From: Streptomyces sp. AM 4-1-1
GTDB taxonomy: Bacteria > Actinomycetota > Actinomycetes > Streptomycetales > Streptomycetaceae
Direction of reading: 5' to 3'
Length of the DNA: 64,000 nt
Assembly: GCF_029167625.1 (NCBI RefSeq)
Contig: NZ_CP119145.1
Span: 5,890,001-5,954,000, forward strand
Below the pieces are notes generated by a model that saw only the letters and a program-made list of their open reading frames with translations, was not told the DNA's origin and searched no databases. Each line of letters starts with the position of its first letter. Within the stretch, counting starts at the first letter, position 1. Positions 44,601 to 54,900 of this stretch are shown in pieces. Made by a program: the position numbers and the translations under genes.

Positions 44601-47069
44601 CGGGTGCTGGGCGCCACGGTGGTGCCGGGCGCAGTCATCGCCGACTGGGCCGTCCACGCGGCACGCGAGTCGGGCTGCGGGCGCGTCGGGGAACTCGTAC
44701 TCGAAGCGCCACTGGTCCTGGAGGAGGACACCGGCACACAGGTCCGGGTGAGCGTCGCAGGCCCGGGAACCGACGGGCGGCGCGAGTTCACGCTGCACGC
44801 CCGCCCCCGGGAGGCCGCGGGCGGGGAGTGGACCCGGCACGCCACCGGCCGGCTGGAGCCCGCCGATAGCGCGGCGGCCACGAGCGACGCCGAACCGGCG
44901 AGCTGGCCGCCGCACGGAGCCGAGCCGGTGGACATCGCCGGGGCCTACGACGGGCTCGCCGACCGGGGACTCGGCTACGGAGCGGCCTTCCGGGCGCTGC
45001 GCGCCCTGTGGGTGCGCGGCGACGACGTCTTCGCGGAGGTCGAACTCCCCGACGGGAGCGCGGAACAGCGCACCGGGCACGAGATCCACCCCGTACTGCT
45101 CGACGCCGCGCTGCACGCCGTGCTGGTGGCGAGGCCGCAGGACGGCCCCACGCTTCCCTTCGTCTGGCGGGGCGTCATGGCGCACGCGGCGCCCGTGGGA
45201 CGCCTCAGGGCGCGGGTGAGCACGGTGGGGCGGCGGACCAGGGCGGGAGAACTCACCGTCGCGGTCGTCCTCGCGGACGCCACGGGCACCGTCGTCGCGT
45301 CCGTCGACTCCCTGCTCCTGAGGCGGACCACGCCCGCCCACCTGGACGCCGCGCTCGGCGCCCGCCGAGGCGCGCTGCACCGGCTCACCTGGCCGGCCGC
45401 CCCCGTCACGGAGACCGGCCGGACACCGGGCCCGTGGACGGTCCTGGGCAGCGACAGCCTGGGCCTGACCGGCGTGTTCAAGGGCGCGGGCGTCCGCGTG
45501 GACATCCGCGCCGACCTGCTCGCCCTCGACAGCCTCGTCGGCTCCCGTACCCCGCTGCCGGAAGCCGTCGTGGTCTCCTGCGTGGGAGAGCGCGACAGCG
45601 CCGGCGAGTCGCTGATCCCGGCGAGCCGCCGGGCCCTCAGGCTCGTCCAGGAATGGGTGGGCGACGACCGCCTCGCGTCGACCCCGCTGGTGTTCGTCAC
45701 CTCGGGCGCGGTCGCCGTCCACGAGGGCGACGAGGTGTCCGATCCGGCGGGCGCCGCCGTGTGGGGCCTGGTCCGCAGCGCCCAGACGGAGCACCCCGGC
45801 CGCTTCGTGCTCGTCGACGTCGAACCGGGAGCGGAGGGCCTGCCGCGAGCGGTCCTGTCCGGCGAACCGCAGAGCGCGGTCCGGGCCGGCGTCGTGCACC
45901 GGCCCCGGCTGGCGGCCGTCCGCCGCGCGCGCACCTCCCCGGCCGGCGCCCCCTGGGCACCCGGCGGTACCGTCCTCATCACCGGCGGCACCGGTGCGCT
46001 CGGCGGGCTGCTCGCCCGGCACCTGGTCGAGCGGCACGGGGTGCGCGACCTGGCGCTGATGAGCCGCAGGGGCCCGGCGGCCCCCGGCGCGGCCGGACTC
46101 GCCCGGGAGCTGACCGCGCTCGGGGCACGGGTCACGCTCCTGGCGTGCGACGCCGCCGACCGGGGTGCCCTGACGGAAGCCCTCGCCCGGGTGCGCGCCG
46201 GGGGCACGCTGGGCGCCGTCGTGCACGCGGCGGGAGTGCTCGACGACGGTACGGTCGCCGGGCTGACGCCGAAGCGGCTGGAGCGCGTGCTGCGCGCCAA
46301 GAGCACGGCCGCCTGGAACCTGCACGAGCTGACGGCCGACGACGGCCTGACGGCGTTCGTCCTCTTCTCCTCGGTCATCGGCATCCTCGGCGGGGCGGGG
46401 CAGGCCAACTACGCGGCGGCGAACACCTTCCTGGACGGCCTCGCGCACCACCGCCGGGCGCTCGGACTCCCCGCGGTCTCGCTGGCCTGGGGCCTGTGGG
46501 GCGAGGGCGCGGGCCTCGCGGCGGCGCTGACGGAGGCGGACGTCGCCAGAATGGCGCGATCCGGGCTCGCCCCGCTGTCCCCGAGACGAGGTGTCGAGCT
46601 GTTCGACGCGGCGCTCGCCGCCGACGAGGCCGTGCTCGTGCCCGCCGCGCTCGACGGCGCCGCCCTGCGCCGCCGTTCGGCGGACCTCGCCCCGGTCCTG
46701 GCTGACCTGGCCCCTCGCGGGCGGGCCGGCGAGGGAGACGGCGGAACAACGGTCGCGCGTACCCTCCGGGACCGGCTCGCCCTGCTCGAAAACGACGAAC
46801 GGCCCTCCGCGCTACTGGAGTTCACCCGTGACCAGATCGCGACGGTGATGGGATACGCGGACGCCGGCGCCGTCGATCCGGACGCCGAGATCTGGAATCT
46901 TGGCCTCGACTCACTCACCGCCCTGGAACTCACCGGCCGTCTGACGGCCGCCACCGGTCTACGGCTGCCCACCACGCTCACCTTCGACCATCCCTCCGCG
47001 CGGGAGATGGCGCGCCACCTCGGCGACGCGCTCGACCACGGGAGCGGACCGACGCCGCCCGGACAGTGA
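38652..47069 (+). CDS. Type I PKS, loading plus one module: KSQ-AT-ACP-KS-AT-DH-KR-ACP
   Basis: The 2805-residue protein opens with a KSQ: the active-site Cys is Q188 (VDCGQSSS), the mark of a decarboxylating loading module. AT1 has GHSQGE (S636) and YASH (736-739), predicting methylmalonyl-CoA, so a propionyl starter. ACP1 Ser988 is in GFDSLGAV. The extension module has an active KS (Cys1223, [15 protein letters not shown]) and AT2 with S1675 and HAFH (malonyl). Its DH has H1983 ([10 protein letters not shown]) and LLDAALH. The KR has TGGTGALG (about 2444), an LDD motif (B-type) and NYAAAN. ACP2 Ser2754 is in LGLDSLTAL. There is no ER or TE. Predicted product: trans-2-pentenoyl-ACP. The ATG at 38652 is preferred over a GTG at 38643. 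Confidence 0.93.
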   Translation: MTSQSVRTGSDVRGSLGEPVAVVGMACRLPEASGPSGFWQMLREGRHGITDVPAGRWDPADGSADPGAVPRDTVGRGGFIAGVGDFDAGFFGISPHEAASMDPQQRLVLELGWEALEDAGIPADTVAGAPAGVFLGAIAGDYDALLSGYGARGVTRHSFTGLQRGMIANRVSHLFGFRGPSLTVDCGQSSSLVSVHLACESIRSGESSFAVAGGVHLNLVPGSAARADAFGVLSPDGRCYTFDARANGFVRGEGGAVVVLKPLSRALADGDDIVCLVLGSAVNNDGHGEAVGVPSPRAQSAVVRTALRRAGVAAADVQYVELHGTGTARGDELEARGLGSVFAAARPPGAPLLVGSAKTNVGHLEGAAGAVGLLKAALSIAHAELPASLNFESPGPRLPLAELALEVRRRHGAWPRPAQPLLAGVSSFGVGGTNCHVVLGPAPRPATVPDAPAPGTAPPVLAWPLHARSRQALAAQARALSDHLAAHPGLGPADVGLSLATTRTALEHRAVAVARDRDGLTRALDGLAAGELPTGTARGVARGPAKVAFVFPGQGSQWTGMARGLLERSEVFRDELAACGRALAPYVDWDPAEVLRGDTGLDDVEVVQPLLFAVMVSLAALWRSHGVEPDAVVGHSQGELAAAYVCGALTLEEAARAVALRSRAIGRIAGTGGLLSVALPADRVVPYLEHSPHELSVAVVNSPRSTAVGGTPEALAALAGDLERDSVRTRRILIDYASHSAQVEAVREEVLDALADIAPRSSDIPFYSSTDGGLLDTARLDCAYWYRNLRETVRFERATRALLETGHTVLIEISPHPVLVAGALDTIEDAVADGVVGAGDATAVATLQRGESGTGRFLEAVAAAYVRGVPVDWARLHAGTGARRVKLPGYAFQRRRHWIEAPLARAGDAESERPRPAAAERPETVRPDRRGGGARELTGAVGTREPAGPAGQADTLDLVRRHVARVLGHDDPSAVDVRMSFQGLGFDSLGAVQLRERLSEATGIPLPAGLVFDHPTPAALAHRLTRLSSRAPDAPDSWGAGAAPATFADDDPIAVVGMACRYPGGVESPEDLWRLVTGGRDAVRGFPADRGWDIEGLYHPDPGHRGTTYTRSGGFLDGAALFDPAFFGISPREALAMDPQQRILLETGWEVFERAGIVPGAVDRTRTGVFVGAMPSGYGPRLDEPAGGLEGYVLTGSSPSVLSGRLAYTFGFGGPAVTIDTACSSSLVALHLAARSLRSGECSLALAGGVSVMAGPGMFVEFSRQRGLSADGRCKPFSARADGTGWGEGAGVLLLERLSDARRHGHPVLALVRGSAVNQDGASNGLTAPNGPAQERVIRDALASAGLRPGDVDAVEAHGTGTVLGDPIEAGALLAVHGPGRDAERPLWLGSLKSHTGHTQAAAGVGGVIKMVMAMRHGLLPRSLHADTPSPHVDWSAGAVRLLSEDVPWEGGTGAPRRAGVSSFGISGTNAHVVIEEAPASAQEPRATRPGSTRLVPLPLTAGSAAALGAQAERLRAHAASTDADVADLGHSLATTRTAFDHRGVVLARDPAELADGLRALATGAPADNVTRGTATAGRLAFLFAGQGSQRPGMGRELYAAHPAFARALDAVCDTLDRHLERPLRDVMFAEPGTEGAALLDRTEWTQPALFAFEVALYRLVERWGLVPDLLLGHSVGELAAAHVAGVLSPADAALLVTARARLMGELPSGGAMVALEATEREAADWLAEHGAAADIAAVNGPRAVVVAGDESWAVRLLDEWRERGRRASRLTVSHAFHSARMEPMLAEFARVAGTLDYRPPVIPVVSDVTGRPVDATTLCSADHWVRHARSAVRFGDGVRALTAAGVTRFLELGPDAVLAPMVRRDLPDNPRSVVAAAARRGRPAEQSLLTALAELYAHGADVDWAATLAGTGARTVDLPTYAYQRERYWLPPAARGTGDLSRAGLDPARHPLLGAAVELPATDGVVHTGELSLAAHPWLADHRVLGATVVPGAVIADWAVHAARESGCGRVGELVLEAPLVLEEDTGTQVRVSVAGPGTDGRREFTLHARPREAAGGEWTRHATGRLEPADSAAATSDAEPASWPPHGAEPVDIAGAYDGLADRGLGYGAAFRALRALWVRGDDVFAEVELPDGSAEQRTGHEIHPVLLDAALHAVLVARPQDGPTLPFVWRGVMAHAAPVGRLRARVSTVGRRTRAGELTVAVVLADATGTVVASVDSLLLRRTTPAHLDAALGARRGALHRLTWPAAPVTETGRTPGPWTVLGSDSLGLTGVFKGAGVRVDIRADLLALDSLVGSRTPLPEAVVVSCVGERDSAGESLIPASRRALRLVQEWVGDDRLASTPLVFVTSGAVAVHEGDEVSDPAGAAVWGLVRSAQTEHPGRFVLVDVEPGAEGLPRAVLSGEPQSAVRAGVVHRPRLAAVRRARTSPAGAPWAPGGTVLITGGTGALGGLLARHLVERHGVRDLALMSRRGPAAPGAAGLARELTALGARVTLLACDAADRGALTEALARVRAGGTLGAVVHAAGVLDDGTVAGLTPKRLERVLRAKSTAAWNLHELTADDGLTAFVLFSSVIGILGGAGQANYAAANTFLDGLAHHRRALGLPAVSLAWGLWGEGAGLAAALTEADVARMARSGLAPLSPRRGVELFDAALAADEAVLVPAALDGAALRRRSADLAPVLADLAPRGRAGEGDGGTTVARTLRDRLALLENDERPSALLEFTRDQIATVMGYADAGAVDPDAEIWNLGLDSLTALELTGRLTAATGLRLPTTLTFDHPSAREMARHLGDALDHGSGPTPPGQ

Positions 47070-47103
47070 GACCCCCACGGCCGACCAACGGGAGACAGCG
47101 ACA

Positions 47104-48573
47104 ATGAGCCAGACTTCGGGACCGGACGCGAGACCGGCCTCATCCGGACAGAACCGAATCCTGGCCGGGCTGGTGCTGGGCATGCTCGCCTTCACGGTGG
47201 TGCAGACATCGGTGGTGCCGATCCTGCCCTCGCTCGCCGCCGCGGTCCACGTGTCGGGCAGCACCGTGGCGTGGCTGATGACCGCCAACCTGCTGGCGGC
47301 GGCGGTGCTCACACCGCTGCTCGGCCGCTTCGGCGACCTCTACGGCCACAAGCCGATGCTGCTGGTCTCCCTCGGCGGCCTGGCACTCGGCTCGGTGCTC
47401 GCGGTGAGCACCGATTCGTTCGCGCTGCTCGTCGTCGCACGGGTCCTCCAGGGCGCGGGCGGTGGTGTGGTGCCGCTGGCGATCAGCGTGGTGCGCACCC
47501 GGTTCCCGGCGCCGAGGATTCCCTCGGGCATCGCGGCCATCAGCGCGTCGATGGGCATCGGCAGCGCGCTCGGCCTGGTCGTCACGGGCCTGCTGATGGA
47601 GCACTGGAGCTACACCTCGGTCTTCTGGGCCGGACTCGTCTTCAGCGTCGCGGCGATCGTGGTGACCGTGGTGGGCGTGCCCCGCTCCACGCGGACCGAT
47701 CCGGTGGGCAAGGCCGATCCCCTCGGCGCCCTGACCCTCGCGGGCTGGCTGTGCTCCTTCCTGATCGCGGTCAGCGAGGGCAACGAGTGGGGCTGGACGT
47801 CCGGCAGGGTCGTCGGCCTCTTCGCGGTCGCGGCCGTGCTCGGCGCCTGCTGGGTCGTCGTCGAGCTGAGGGTGCCGTATCCGCTGGTGAGCATCCGCAT
47901 GCTGGTCAATCCCGTGGTCGCCTTCACGAACCTGTCCGGCGCCCTCTTCGGATTCGGCATGTACGGCTGCTTCCTGGTCATCAGCAACTTCGCCCAGACA
48001 CCCGAGAAGTTCGCGCACTACGGTTTCGGCGCCAGCGTGCTGGGCGCCGGGGTGATGCTGCTCCCCTCGGCCGTGGGCAGCATGGTCGCCGCGCCCGTCG
48101 GGGCGAGGATGATCGCCGGCCGCGGCCCGAGGGGCCCACTCGTGCTCGGCGGTCTGCTCTCCGCGGTGGCCATGGGCTTCCTGGCGGTGGCGAACGGGCA
48201 CCCCGCCGACCTCTACATCGCCTCCGCGACCTTCGGATTCGGGCTGGGGCTCGCCTACACGGCCATGCCGGCGGCCATCAACTCGGCGGTCCCGGCCGCT
48301 CAGAGCGGGATCGCCAACGGAATGAACGCCGTGTTCCGCACCGTCGGCGGCGCGGTGGGCACCGCGGCGCTGGGCGCGACCCTGGCGGGCGACACCATCG
48401 AGCAGCTGGGCCTCCCCACCCTGGGCGCCTACCGGCAGGCGTTCTGGATCACGGCGTTCTGCTGCCTCGTCGCCGCGGCGGCACCGCTGGCCTTCCGTGT
48501 CCGCCGGGACGCGCGGGACACGCCCCGCGAACAGCTCCCGCACAGCGACCCGGCCGGCGAAACGGTCTCCTGA
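47104..48573 (+). CDS. MFS drug exporter (EmrB/QacA type)
   Basis: The 489-residue protein has about fourteen hydrophobic helices. Signature loops are GRFGDLYGHKPML (motif A, helices 2-3) and RVLQGAGGGVVPLAISVVR (motif B, helix 4); motif C is recognisable in SMGIGSALG. It is 34 bases downstream of the bimodular PKS and is the last gene of the forward run, so it most likely exports the cluster product or gives self-resistance. A hairpin at 48595-48620 may end the operon. Confidence 0.88.
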   Translation: MSQTSGPDARPASSGQNRILAGLVLGMLAFTVVQTSVVPILPSLAAAVHVSGSTVAWLMTANLLAAAVLTPLLGRFGDLYGHKPMLLVSLGGLALGSVLAVSTDSFALLVVARVLQGAGGGVVPLAISVVRTRFPAPRIPSGIAAISASMGIGSALGLVVTGLLMEHWSYTSVFWAGLVFSVAAIVVTVVGVPRSTRTDPVGKADPLGALTLAGWLCSFLIAVSEGNEWGWTSGRVVGLFAVAAVLGACWVVVELRVPYPLVSIRMLVNPVVAFTNLSGALFGFGMYGCFLVISNFAQTPEKFAHYGFGASVLGAGVMLLPSAVGSMVAAPVGARMIAGRGPRGPLVLGGLLSAVAMGFLAVANGHPADLYIASATFGFGLGLAYTAMPAAINSAVPAAQSGIANGMNAVFRTVGGAVGTAALGATLAGDTIEQLGLPTLGAYRQAFWITAFCCLVAAAAPLAFRVRRDARDTPREQLPHSDPAGETVS

Positions 48574-48594
48574 CCGACCGACGGCCGCACGGTG

Positions 48595-48620
48595 CCGACA
48601 GGACGCGCGTGTCCTGCCGG
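48595..48620. terminator. Short hairpin between convergent MFS and AfsR-like genes
   Basis: CCG-A-CAGGAC, a 6-base loop, then GTCCTG-C-CGG gives a broken 9-bp stem 22 bases after the MFS stop. The rest of the 290-base gap to 48864 shows no gene. Confidence 0.4.
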
Positions 48621-48863
48621 GATGCTCCGCCCCGCAGTTCGTTCGCCCGGGCCGACGGCGTGGCGGGCATCCGGGCCGGCCGTGTCGCGGCGCGGACGAC
48701 CGCCCACCGGGCTGGTGTTCGACGACGGCGAGCAGGCGTCCGCCGTCGCCGACCGGCCGCACTCCGGGTCCTCCGCCACCGGATCGCCGGACGACTTCGA
48801 GTACGGCCCGCCGGCAGACCGGACGGCCGCCTCCCACCGCGCCATGGGCGTCGCGGCGCGCGG

Positions 48864-51602
48864 TCACGTCCGGGACATCAGCCGCACCATCGCCATGTCG
48901 TACCGGGCCCGCAGCCCCAGATCCGAGGACACCCGCAGCAGCGCGCCGAGAGCCCGTACCGCGCCCTCGTCGTGGCCGGACGACTCCGCCTCGTCCGCCG
49001 CCCTCTCAAGGAGCCGGATGCCCTCGGCCTCGTCACCCATCCCCAGCAGCGCCTCCCCGGCGGCGGTGAGCAGCAGTATCCGGGACGCCGTCGACGGGTC
49101 CGACCGGCCTTCGAGTGCGAACGCCGCGGTGGCCGTGTCGAGCGCCGACTGCCAGTGATGGCCCTCCAGTTGATGCCGGGCGAGGTGGTAGAGAGCGAGC
49201 CGTTCGGTGCGCGGGTCGCCCACGGTGCGAGCCAGCCCGGCCGCGTGCGCGCATCCCTCGGCGGCCTCCACCAGGCTGCCGAGCGCCGCCTGGACGAGTG
49301 ACAGGTTGACCAGCGCGGTCGCCTCGCCGCGTGGATCGCCCGCCTGGGCGGCGAGCGCGGCGGCCATCTCCAGGTGGACCAACGCCTCGTCGGTGCGGCC
49401 CTCTTCGGTCAGAACCCATCCGAGCAGGGCGAGGACACGGGACTCGGCGCGGGTGTCGGCGTCGGCCCGTGCCGCCTCGACGGCCTTCTGGAGCAGCGGG
49501 GTCCAGCCGTCGCGGACCCGCCACACGACCTGCGGCCACAGTCCCAGGACGATCCGCCACGTCCTGCCGTGCAGTTCCGCCGCGTGTGCGGCGGCGACCG
49601 TCAGGGTCAGGTCGTCGCGTTCGGCCGCGTACCAGGCCATGGCCTGCTCCCGGTCGGCGAACGTCCGCACCTCCCGCGGCGGACGCAGGTCCGCGGGCAG
49701 CGCGAAGCAGGACTCGTCGCCGGGCTCGGCCGCGTCCGCCGCCGCGAGGGCGGTGACCACGGTGTGGTCGAGCGCCCGGACGAGGGTGTCGGGCCCGGCG
49801 TCCAGGCCGCGCGCGTACAGCCGTACGAGATCGTGCATCGTCCAGCGCCCCGGCGCGGTGCGGACGAGGAGGTGCGCCGCGGTCAGCCTGTCCAGCGCGG
49901 CCTCGGCCGTGACCGGGTCGGTGCCGGCCACGGCCGCGGCCGCGTACCGGTCGACGTGCGTGCCCGGGTGCCGGCCGAGATGGGCGAAGTGGTGCGCGAC
50001 GTCGTCGGGCAGCCGGCGCACCGTGAGCCTCAACGCCGCCTGTACGCCGGTGTCCTCCACGTCCAGGAGGCTCAACCGGCGTGACTCGTCGGACAGTTCC
50101 GCGCTCATCGCGCTCAGGGACCAGTCCGGCTGGTCGGCCAGTTTGGCGGCGGCGACCCGCAGCGCCAGGGGCAGCCCGCCGCACAGGTCGGCGAGGCGCC
50201 GGGCGGCCACGGCCTCCGCGAGCACCCGCTCCTGGCCGAGCACGGCGGCGAGCAGGGCCGTGCTGTCCTTCGGTTCGAGTATGTCCACGGGGACGGGCCG
50301 GGCCGCGTCGGAGGCGATCAGACCGCTCAGCCGGTACCGGCTGGTGACCACGGTCACGCATCGGGCACCGCCCGGCAGCAGCTCCCTGACCTGGTCGGAA
50401 CCGCGCGCGTTGTCCAGCACGACGAGGAGCTGACGGTCGGCGGCGAGGGACCGGAACAGTGCGGACGCGCCGTTCGTCGACTCCGGGATGCGGCGCGGCG
50501 CGACGCCCAGCGCCAGCAGGAACTCGCGCAGCACCTCCAGATGCGTCGGCTCTCCGGTGTCGCTGAAGCCGCGCAGGTCGGCGTAGAGCAGGCCACCGGG
50601 GAAGCCCGCGCGGTTGCGGTGGGCCCAGTGCACGGCGAGCGCGGTCTTGCCCACCCCCGCGGGCCCGGTGACCAGGCACACGGGTGCTTCGCCGGCCGCC
50701 GCTCGGGAGAGCGCGGTGAGTTCGGCGGCGCGCCCGTGGAAGCCGCGTGGCATGCGGGGCAGCAGGTCGACGGTGTCCGGCGGCGGCGGGGAGGACACCG
50801 GCTGGGGGAGGGCGGCGGGCACGGGCGGCGGGTCGGAGACCGGTCCCTCCTCGGCCTCGTCGCCCTCACCGCGCAGCGCGACCGCGTAGGCGTCCGCCAG
50901 CTCCCGGCCGGGGTCGACCCCCAGTTCGTCGGCGAGCAGCCGCCGGGTGCGGTGGAACTGGTCGAGCGCCTCCGAGCGGCGCCCGGCCCGCTGGAGCGCC
51001 CTCATGAGCGCGGCGGAGAGCGATTCGCGCAGCGGATGGGCGCCGGCCTCGGCGGCCAGCACGGCGGCGGCCCGGGAGTGCTCCCCGAGCCGGGTGTAGG
51101 CCCCGGCCAGTGACTCCACGGAGGCCAGCCGCAGTTCCTCCAGCGCGTGCGCGGCGGCCTGCAGCGGTGGGCTCTGGAAGGCGCCGGTCAGCGCGGGCCC
51201 CTGCCACAGCGACAGGGCCTCCTGGTACATCGACACGGCGTCGATCGGCCGGCGCTGGCCGCGGGCCAGCGTCACCAACTCCTCGAAGCGGTGGGCGTCC
51301 AGCAGCGTTTCGGGCATCCGCAGGACGTACGCGGGTCCCTGGGTGACCAGTTCCACGCCGTACGTCTCGGCGTCCGTGGTGGACAGCAGGACCCTCAGAC
51401 GCGACACATGGCCCTGGATGACGCTGCGGGCACGTGGCGGCGGCTCGTGATCCCACAGCGTGGCCGTCAACTGGTCCACCGACACGGGACGGTTGGGTCT
51501 CAGCAGCAGAGCGGCGAGAAGGCTGCGCCGCTTCGCGGGTCCGAGCGGCGGTTCGCCGGTCTCGGTGACGACGGAGACCGCTCCGAGCAGCCGGAACTCC
51601 AA
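48864..51602 (-). CDS. AfsR-like SARP (DNA-binding, NB-ARC and TPR domains)
   Basis: The 912-residue regulator has an N-terminal winged helix (MEFRLLGAVSVV, then VDQLTATLWDHEPPPRARSVIQGHVSRLR). A BTAD domain runs to about residue 245. A proline-rich linker leads to an NB-ARC ATPase (P-loop GPAGVGKTALA; VVLDNARG) and C-terminal TPR-like repeats (ALALLGWVLTEEGRTDEALVHLEMAAALA). The only suitable start is a TTG (51602) ten bases after AGGAGG; no ATG or GTG fits. It is convergent with the end of the PKS operon and may be a second regulator of that cluster or a pleiotropic AfsR paralogue. Confidence 0.88.
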   Translation of the reverse strand: MEFRLLGAVSVVTETGEPPLGPAKRRSLLAALLLRPNRPVSVDQLTATLWDHEPPPRARSVIQGHVSRLRVLLSTTDAETYGVELVTQGPAYVLRMPETLLDAHRFEELVTLARGQRRPIDAVSMYQEALSLWQGPALTGAFQSPPLQAAAHALEELRLASVESLAGAYTRLGEHSRAAAVLAAEAGAHPLRESLSAALMRALQRAGRRSEALDQFHRTRRLLADELGVDPGRELADAYAVALRGEGDEAEEGPVSDPPPVPAALPQPVSSPPPPDTVDLLPRMPRGFHGRAAELTALSRAAAGEAPVCLVTGPAGVGKTALAVHWAHRNRAGFPGGLLYADLRGFSDTGEPTHLEVLREFLLALGVAPRRIPESTNGASALFRSLAADRQLLVVLDNARGSDQVRELLPGGARCVTVVTSRYRLSGLIASDAARPVPVDILEPKDSTALLAAVLGQERVLAEAVAARRLADLCGGLPLALRVAAAKLADQPDWSLSAMSAELSDESRRLSLLDVEDTGVQAALRLTVRRLPDDVAHHFAHLGRHPGTHVDRYAAAAVAGTDPVTAEAALDRLTAAHLLVRTAPGRWTMHDLVRLYARGLDAGPDTLVRALDHTVVTALAAADAAEPGDESCFALPADLRPPREVRTFADREQAMAWYAAERDDLTLTVAAAHAAELHGRTWRIVLGLWPQVVWRVRDGWTPLLQKAVEAARADADTRAESRVLALLGWVLTEEGRTDEALVHLEMAAALAAQAGDPRGEATALVNLSLVQAALGSLVEAAEGCAHAAGLARTVGDPRTERLALYHLARHQLEGHHWQSALDTATAAFALEGRSDPSTASRILLLTAAGEALLGMGDEAEGIRLLERAADEAESSGHDEGAVRALGALLRVSSDLGLRARYDMAMVRLMSRT

Positions 51603-51917
51603 TGGAACAACTCCTCCTGGGCGGAAGGAGTCAGATTACCGGAGCCGGTGGAGGCGTGCGCACGATGTCCACGGCGCCACCGGTGACACCGCGCGCGACG
51701 GGGCGGGAACACCTGGGTGATGCGGGCGACCACGGGCGGGTCGGTGCCGCTGGAGGAGGCCCCGGGCGAGCGTGTCCGGGCCCATGCGGGGCAGCCCGGA
51801 CCCGGCGGACCTGCCGCGGCCCCGGCCCCGGAGGGTTTCCGGGGTTGGGGCCGCGTGGTTCAGGACACATGCCGCGGGACACGGATTCGGGACACGGGCT
51901 TCAGGAAGCCGGTCGGT
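51603..51917. other. Gap between the acyltransferase-GH16 gene and the AfsR-like gene
   Basis: About 315 bases with no supported gene, presumably containing the promoter of the AfsR-like gene. TTCAGGAAGCCGGT occurs twice at 51900-51930 as a direct repeat straddling the 3' end of the neighbouring gene. Confidence 0.4.
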
Positions 51918-54900
51918 TCAGGAAGCCGGTCCCCGCCGGGTGGCGACCGTCACCCGGTCGACCCGCATCGGGTGGCCCGGCTCGGTCGCCCCGGTCGCCG
52001 TGGCGCCGTCGGTGACGGGGAGGTTCCCGCCGATGGCCACGTTCAGGATCAGGAACATCCCGTGGTTCACCGCCCGGTCCCAGGTCGCCCTGTCCATCCG
52101 GGCGGCGCTCACCCGGTGGTGGACGCGGCCGTCCACGTACCAGCGGACCTCCTCCGCGCCCCGGGTGCGGTCCACCTCCACCGCGTACGTGTGAAATCCC
52201 GTACGGCAGTCCGGGCACGCCCTGGGGGCCGAGACCAGGCCCACCGGTTCCGCGCAGGGACCGCCGGCGAGCAGTCCGCAGTGCATGGTGCCGAAGACGG
52301 TGTCCCGGCCGTTCACGGACTCCATGATGTCCAGCTCACCGACGCCCGGCCAGCCGGTCCAGCCGTCCCGCAGCTCGCCGCCCAGCGTCCAGAACGCGGG
52401 CCAGTACCCCTCCGCCGCACGGCCGGTGACGTCGGGCAGCGCCAGGGACGCCTCGATCCGGAGCATCCCGCCGGGCGGCGCGGTGAAGTCGGCCCTACGG
52501 GTCTCGATCCGGCCCGACCTCCAGTGGCCGCCCTCCCGGGTGGGCACGATCTCCAGGGCGCCCCTGCCGTCCAGCCGGACGTTGTCGGTGGAGTCCGTCA
52601 TCGTCTCGATCTCACCGGTGCCCCACCTCGGAGCCGGGCAGCCCGGGTAGCAGGTGCCGATGTCGTACGTCCAGCGCGCGGCGGACGGTCCGCTGCCCGC
52701 CGGTCCGTCGAAGTCGTCCCGGAACACCTGCGTCCAGCCGGACGCCGGAGCCCGGGGCAGCCCGCCCGCGTCCGTCAGCAACCGCTCCAGCCGGGGCGTG
52801 AGCACCACGGCCGCGGCATTGGTGAGGTGCGCGTCGTCCCGGTACAGCAGGATTCGGTCCAGTACCGCGGGGCAGGTGGCGGCCCGCGCGGGGCACAGGA
52901 CGTCGTTCACCGAGACGGACCGCACACCGGGCGTCCGGCCCGCCGCGATCCGCTGCGCCAGCGGGTCGGGCCACCGGGCCTCCTTCCGGTCGAAGGCGCA
53001 GGGGCCGGGGTCGTTCCGGTGTCCGGAGACACAGGCCGGGATGTCCTTGCCGGGGACGGGGGTGTCCTCGACGTAGACGATCGGAGCGCCCAACTCCCTC
53101 AGCTGCTCCAGTGTGTTGTCCCACCCCTCGGCGAGGCGCCCGGGGCCGTCGGTGTACCGGTTCAGGGAGGCGATCACGATCAGCCGGGGCTTGGGGCCCT
53201 GTCGCAGCCGCTCCAGACTGTCCGTCCGCCAGGTGTCGCACTCGTGATACGTACGACCCAACTGGGGGCTGGTGACGGTGAGTCGGGGGAGTGGGCAGCC
53301 CTGCTTCACCAACTCCTGGAGCGCCCAGCCGCGTTGGGACGCCATGGCGAGCAGCGGAGAGAACCACTGTCCGGCGTGGGAGTCGCCGAGCAGCACGATC
53401 CGGTCCGCGCTGTCCTTCGCCCCGAACAGGCACGGCGGACTGCTGACCGTCCCGGGAGCCACCTCGCACGCCCCGTCCGGCGGGAAGTCCTGGCGGGCCT
53501 GGACCGCGCTGGGCACCACCGGCCCGTCCGGGACCGCCCCGGCGGTCCTGGCCAGCAGGAACGGGCCGGCCGCCGCGCCCGGCGGCAGGCCCTTGAGGTC
53601 GACCGGTGTGGACGGGCCCAGCAGCCGCAGCGTGGTCGTCCCCGTCACCAGCGCCAGCACCACCGGAATGATGATCGCCGACAGACCTACCGACAGCCCG
53701 CGCCGGGGGAGTTCCAGCACCGTGCGGCTGTACCGCAGGGGCCGCTCCACCCAGTGCGTGGTGGCCAGCGCGGGCAGCGCCGACGCCACCGTCAGCGCCG
53801 CCTTCACGGGCCAGCCGAGCGTGCCGAACCGCGCCTCGGCCAGCACCAGCACCGGCCAGTGCCACAGATACAGGGTGTACGAGAGCCGGCCGACGGCCCG
53901 GGGCGCCCGCGCCGCCAGCAACCGCGCGACTCCGGCCGGTGCCTCGTGGGCGTGCCGGTCCGGAATTCCGGCGAGGATGATCGCCGCCGTGCCCAGGGTC
54001 GGGACCAGGGCCGCGTACCCCGGGTAGGGCGTCGACGCGTCGTACCGCAGCACGCTCCAGCCGATCGCAGCGAGCCCCGCCCAGCCGGACAGCAGCCGCA
54101 GCGCGCGCGGACCGCGCAGCAGATGCCACGGCAACAGCGCCAGCAGTGCCCCCACGCCGAACTGCCAGACCCGCGAGGGCGTCCCGAGGTAGGCCAGCGA
54201 GACGGAGGAGTCCGCCCAGTGCAGGGAGAGACCGAAGGAGACGAGCGTCGCAGCCGCGGTGACGGCGGCGGCGACGGCCCGCAGGGCACGGCCGCGCCGC
54301 ACGGCCCGCGCCACGGCGTACGCGAGCAGCGCGAACAGCGGTGCCCAGACCAGGTAGAACTGCTCCTCCACGGCCAGGGACCAGAAGTGCAGCAACGGGC
54401 TCTGGTCGTGCCCGGCGGCGAGGTAGTCGGTCTGCTGCGAGACGAACCGCCAGTTGGCGACGGACAGGGCCGCCGCGACGACGTCGTACTCAAGGTCGGT
54501 GCGCCGCAGCGGCACGGTCAGCCACGCCCCCGCCAGTGCCACCGCGGCGAGCACCACGGCGACGGACGGGAGCAGTCGGCGGGCCCGGCGCGAGAAGAAC
54601 TCCCCGAGCCGGACGCGGCCGGTGGCGACCGCCTCACGGACCAACAGACCGGTGATCAGATAGCCGGATATGACGAGGAAGACGTCCACGCCGACGAAGC
54701 CCCCGGCGAATCCGGGCAGGGCCGCGTGGAACGCCAGCACACAGAGCACGGCCACCGCCCGCAGTCCCTCGATGTCGGGACGGAACCTGGTGTGGCCGGG
54801 AGCGCTCCCGGAACCGCGGCGCCCCGGGGGCCGGGGACTGCGGGGGCCGGAGCCGTCGAACGGGGAGCCGGGGTCGGTGGTGCGGTCGGGACGGGGGTCC

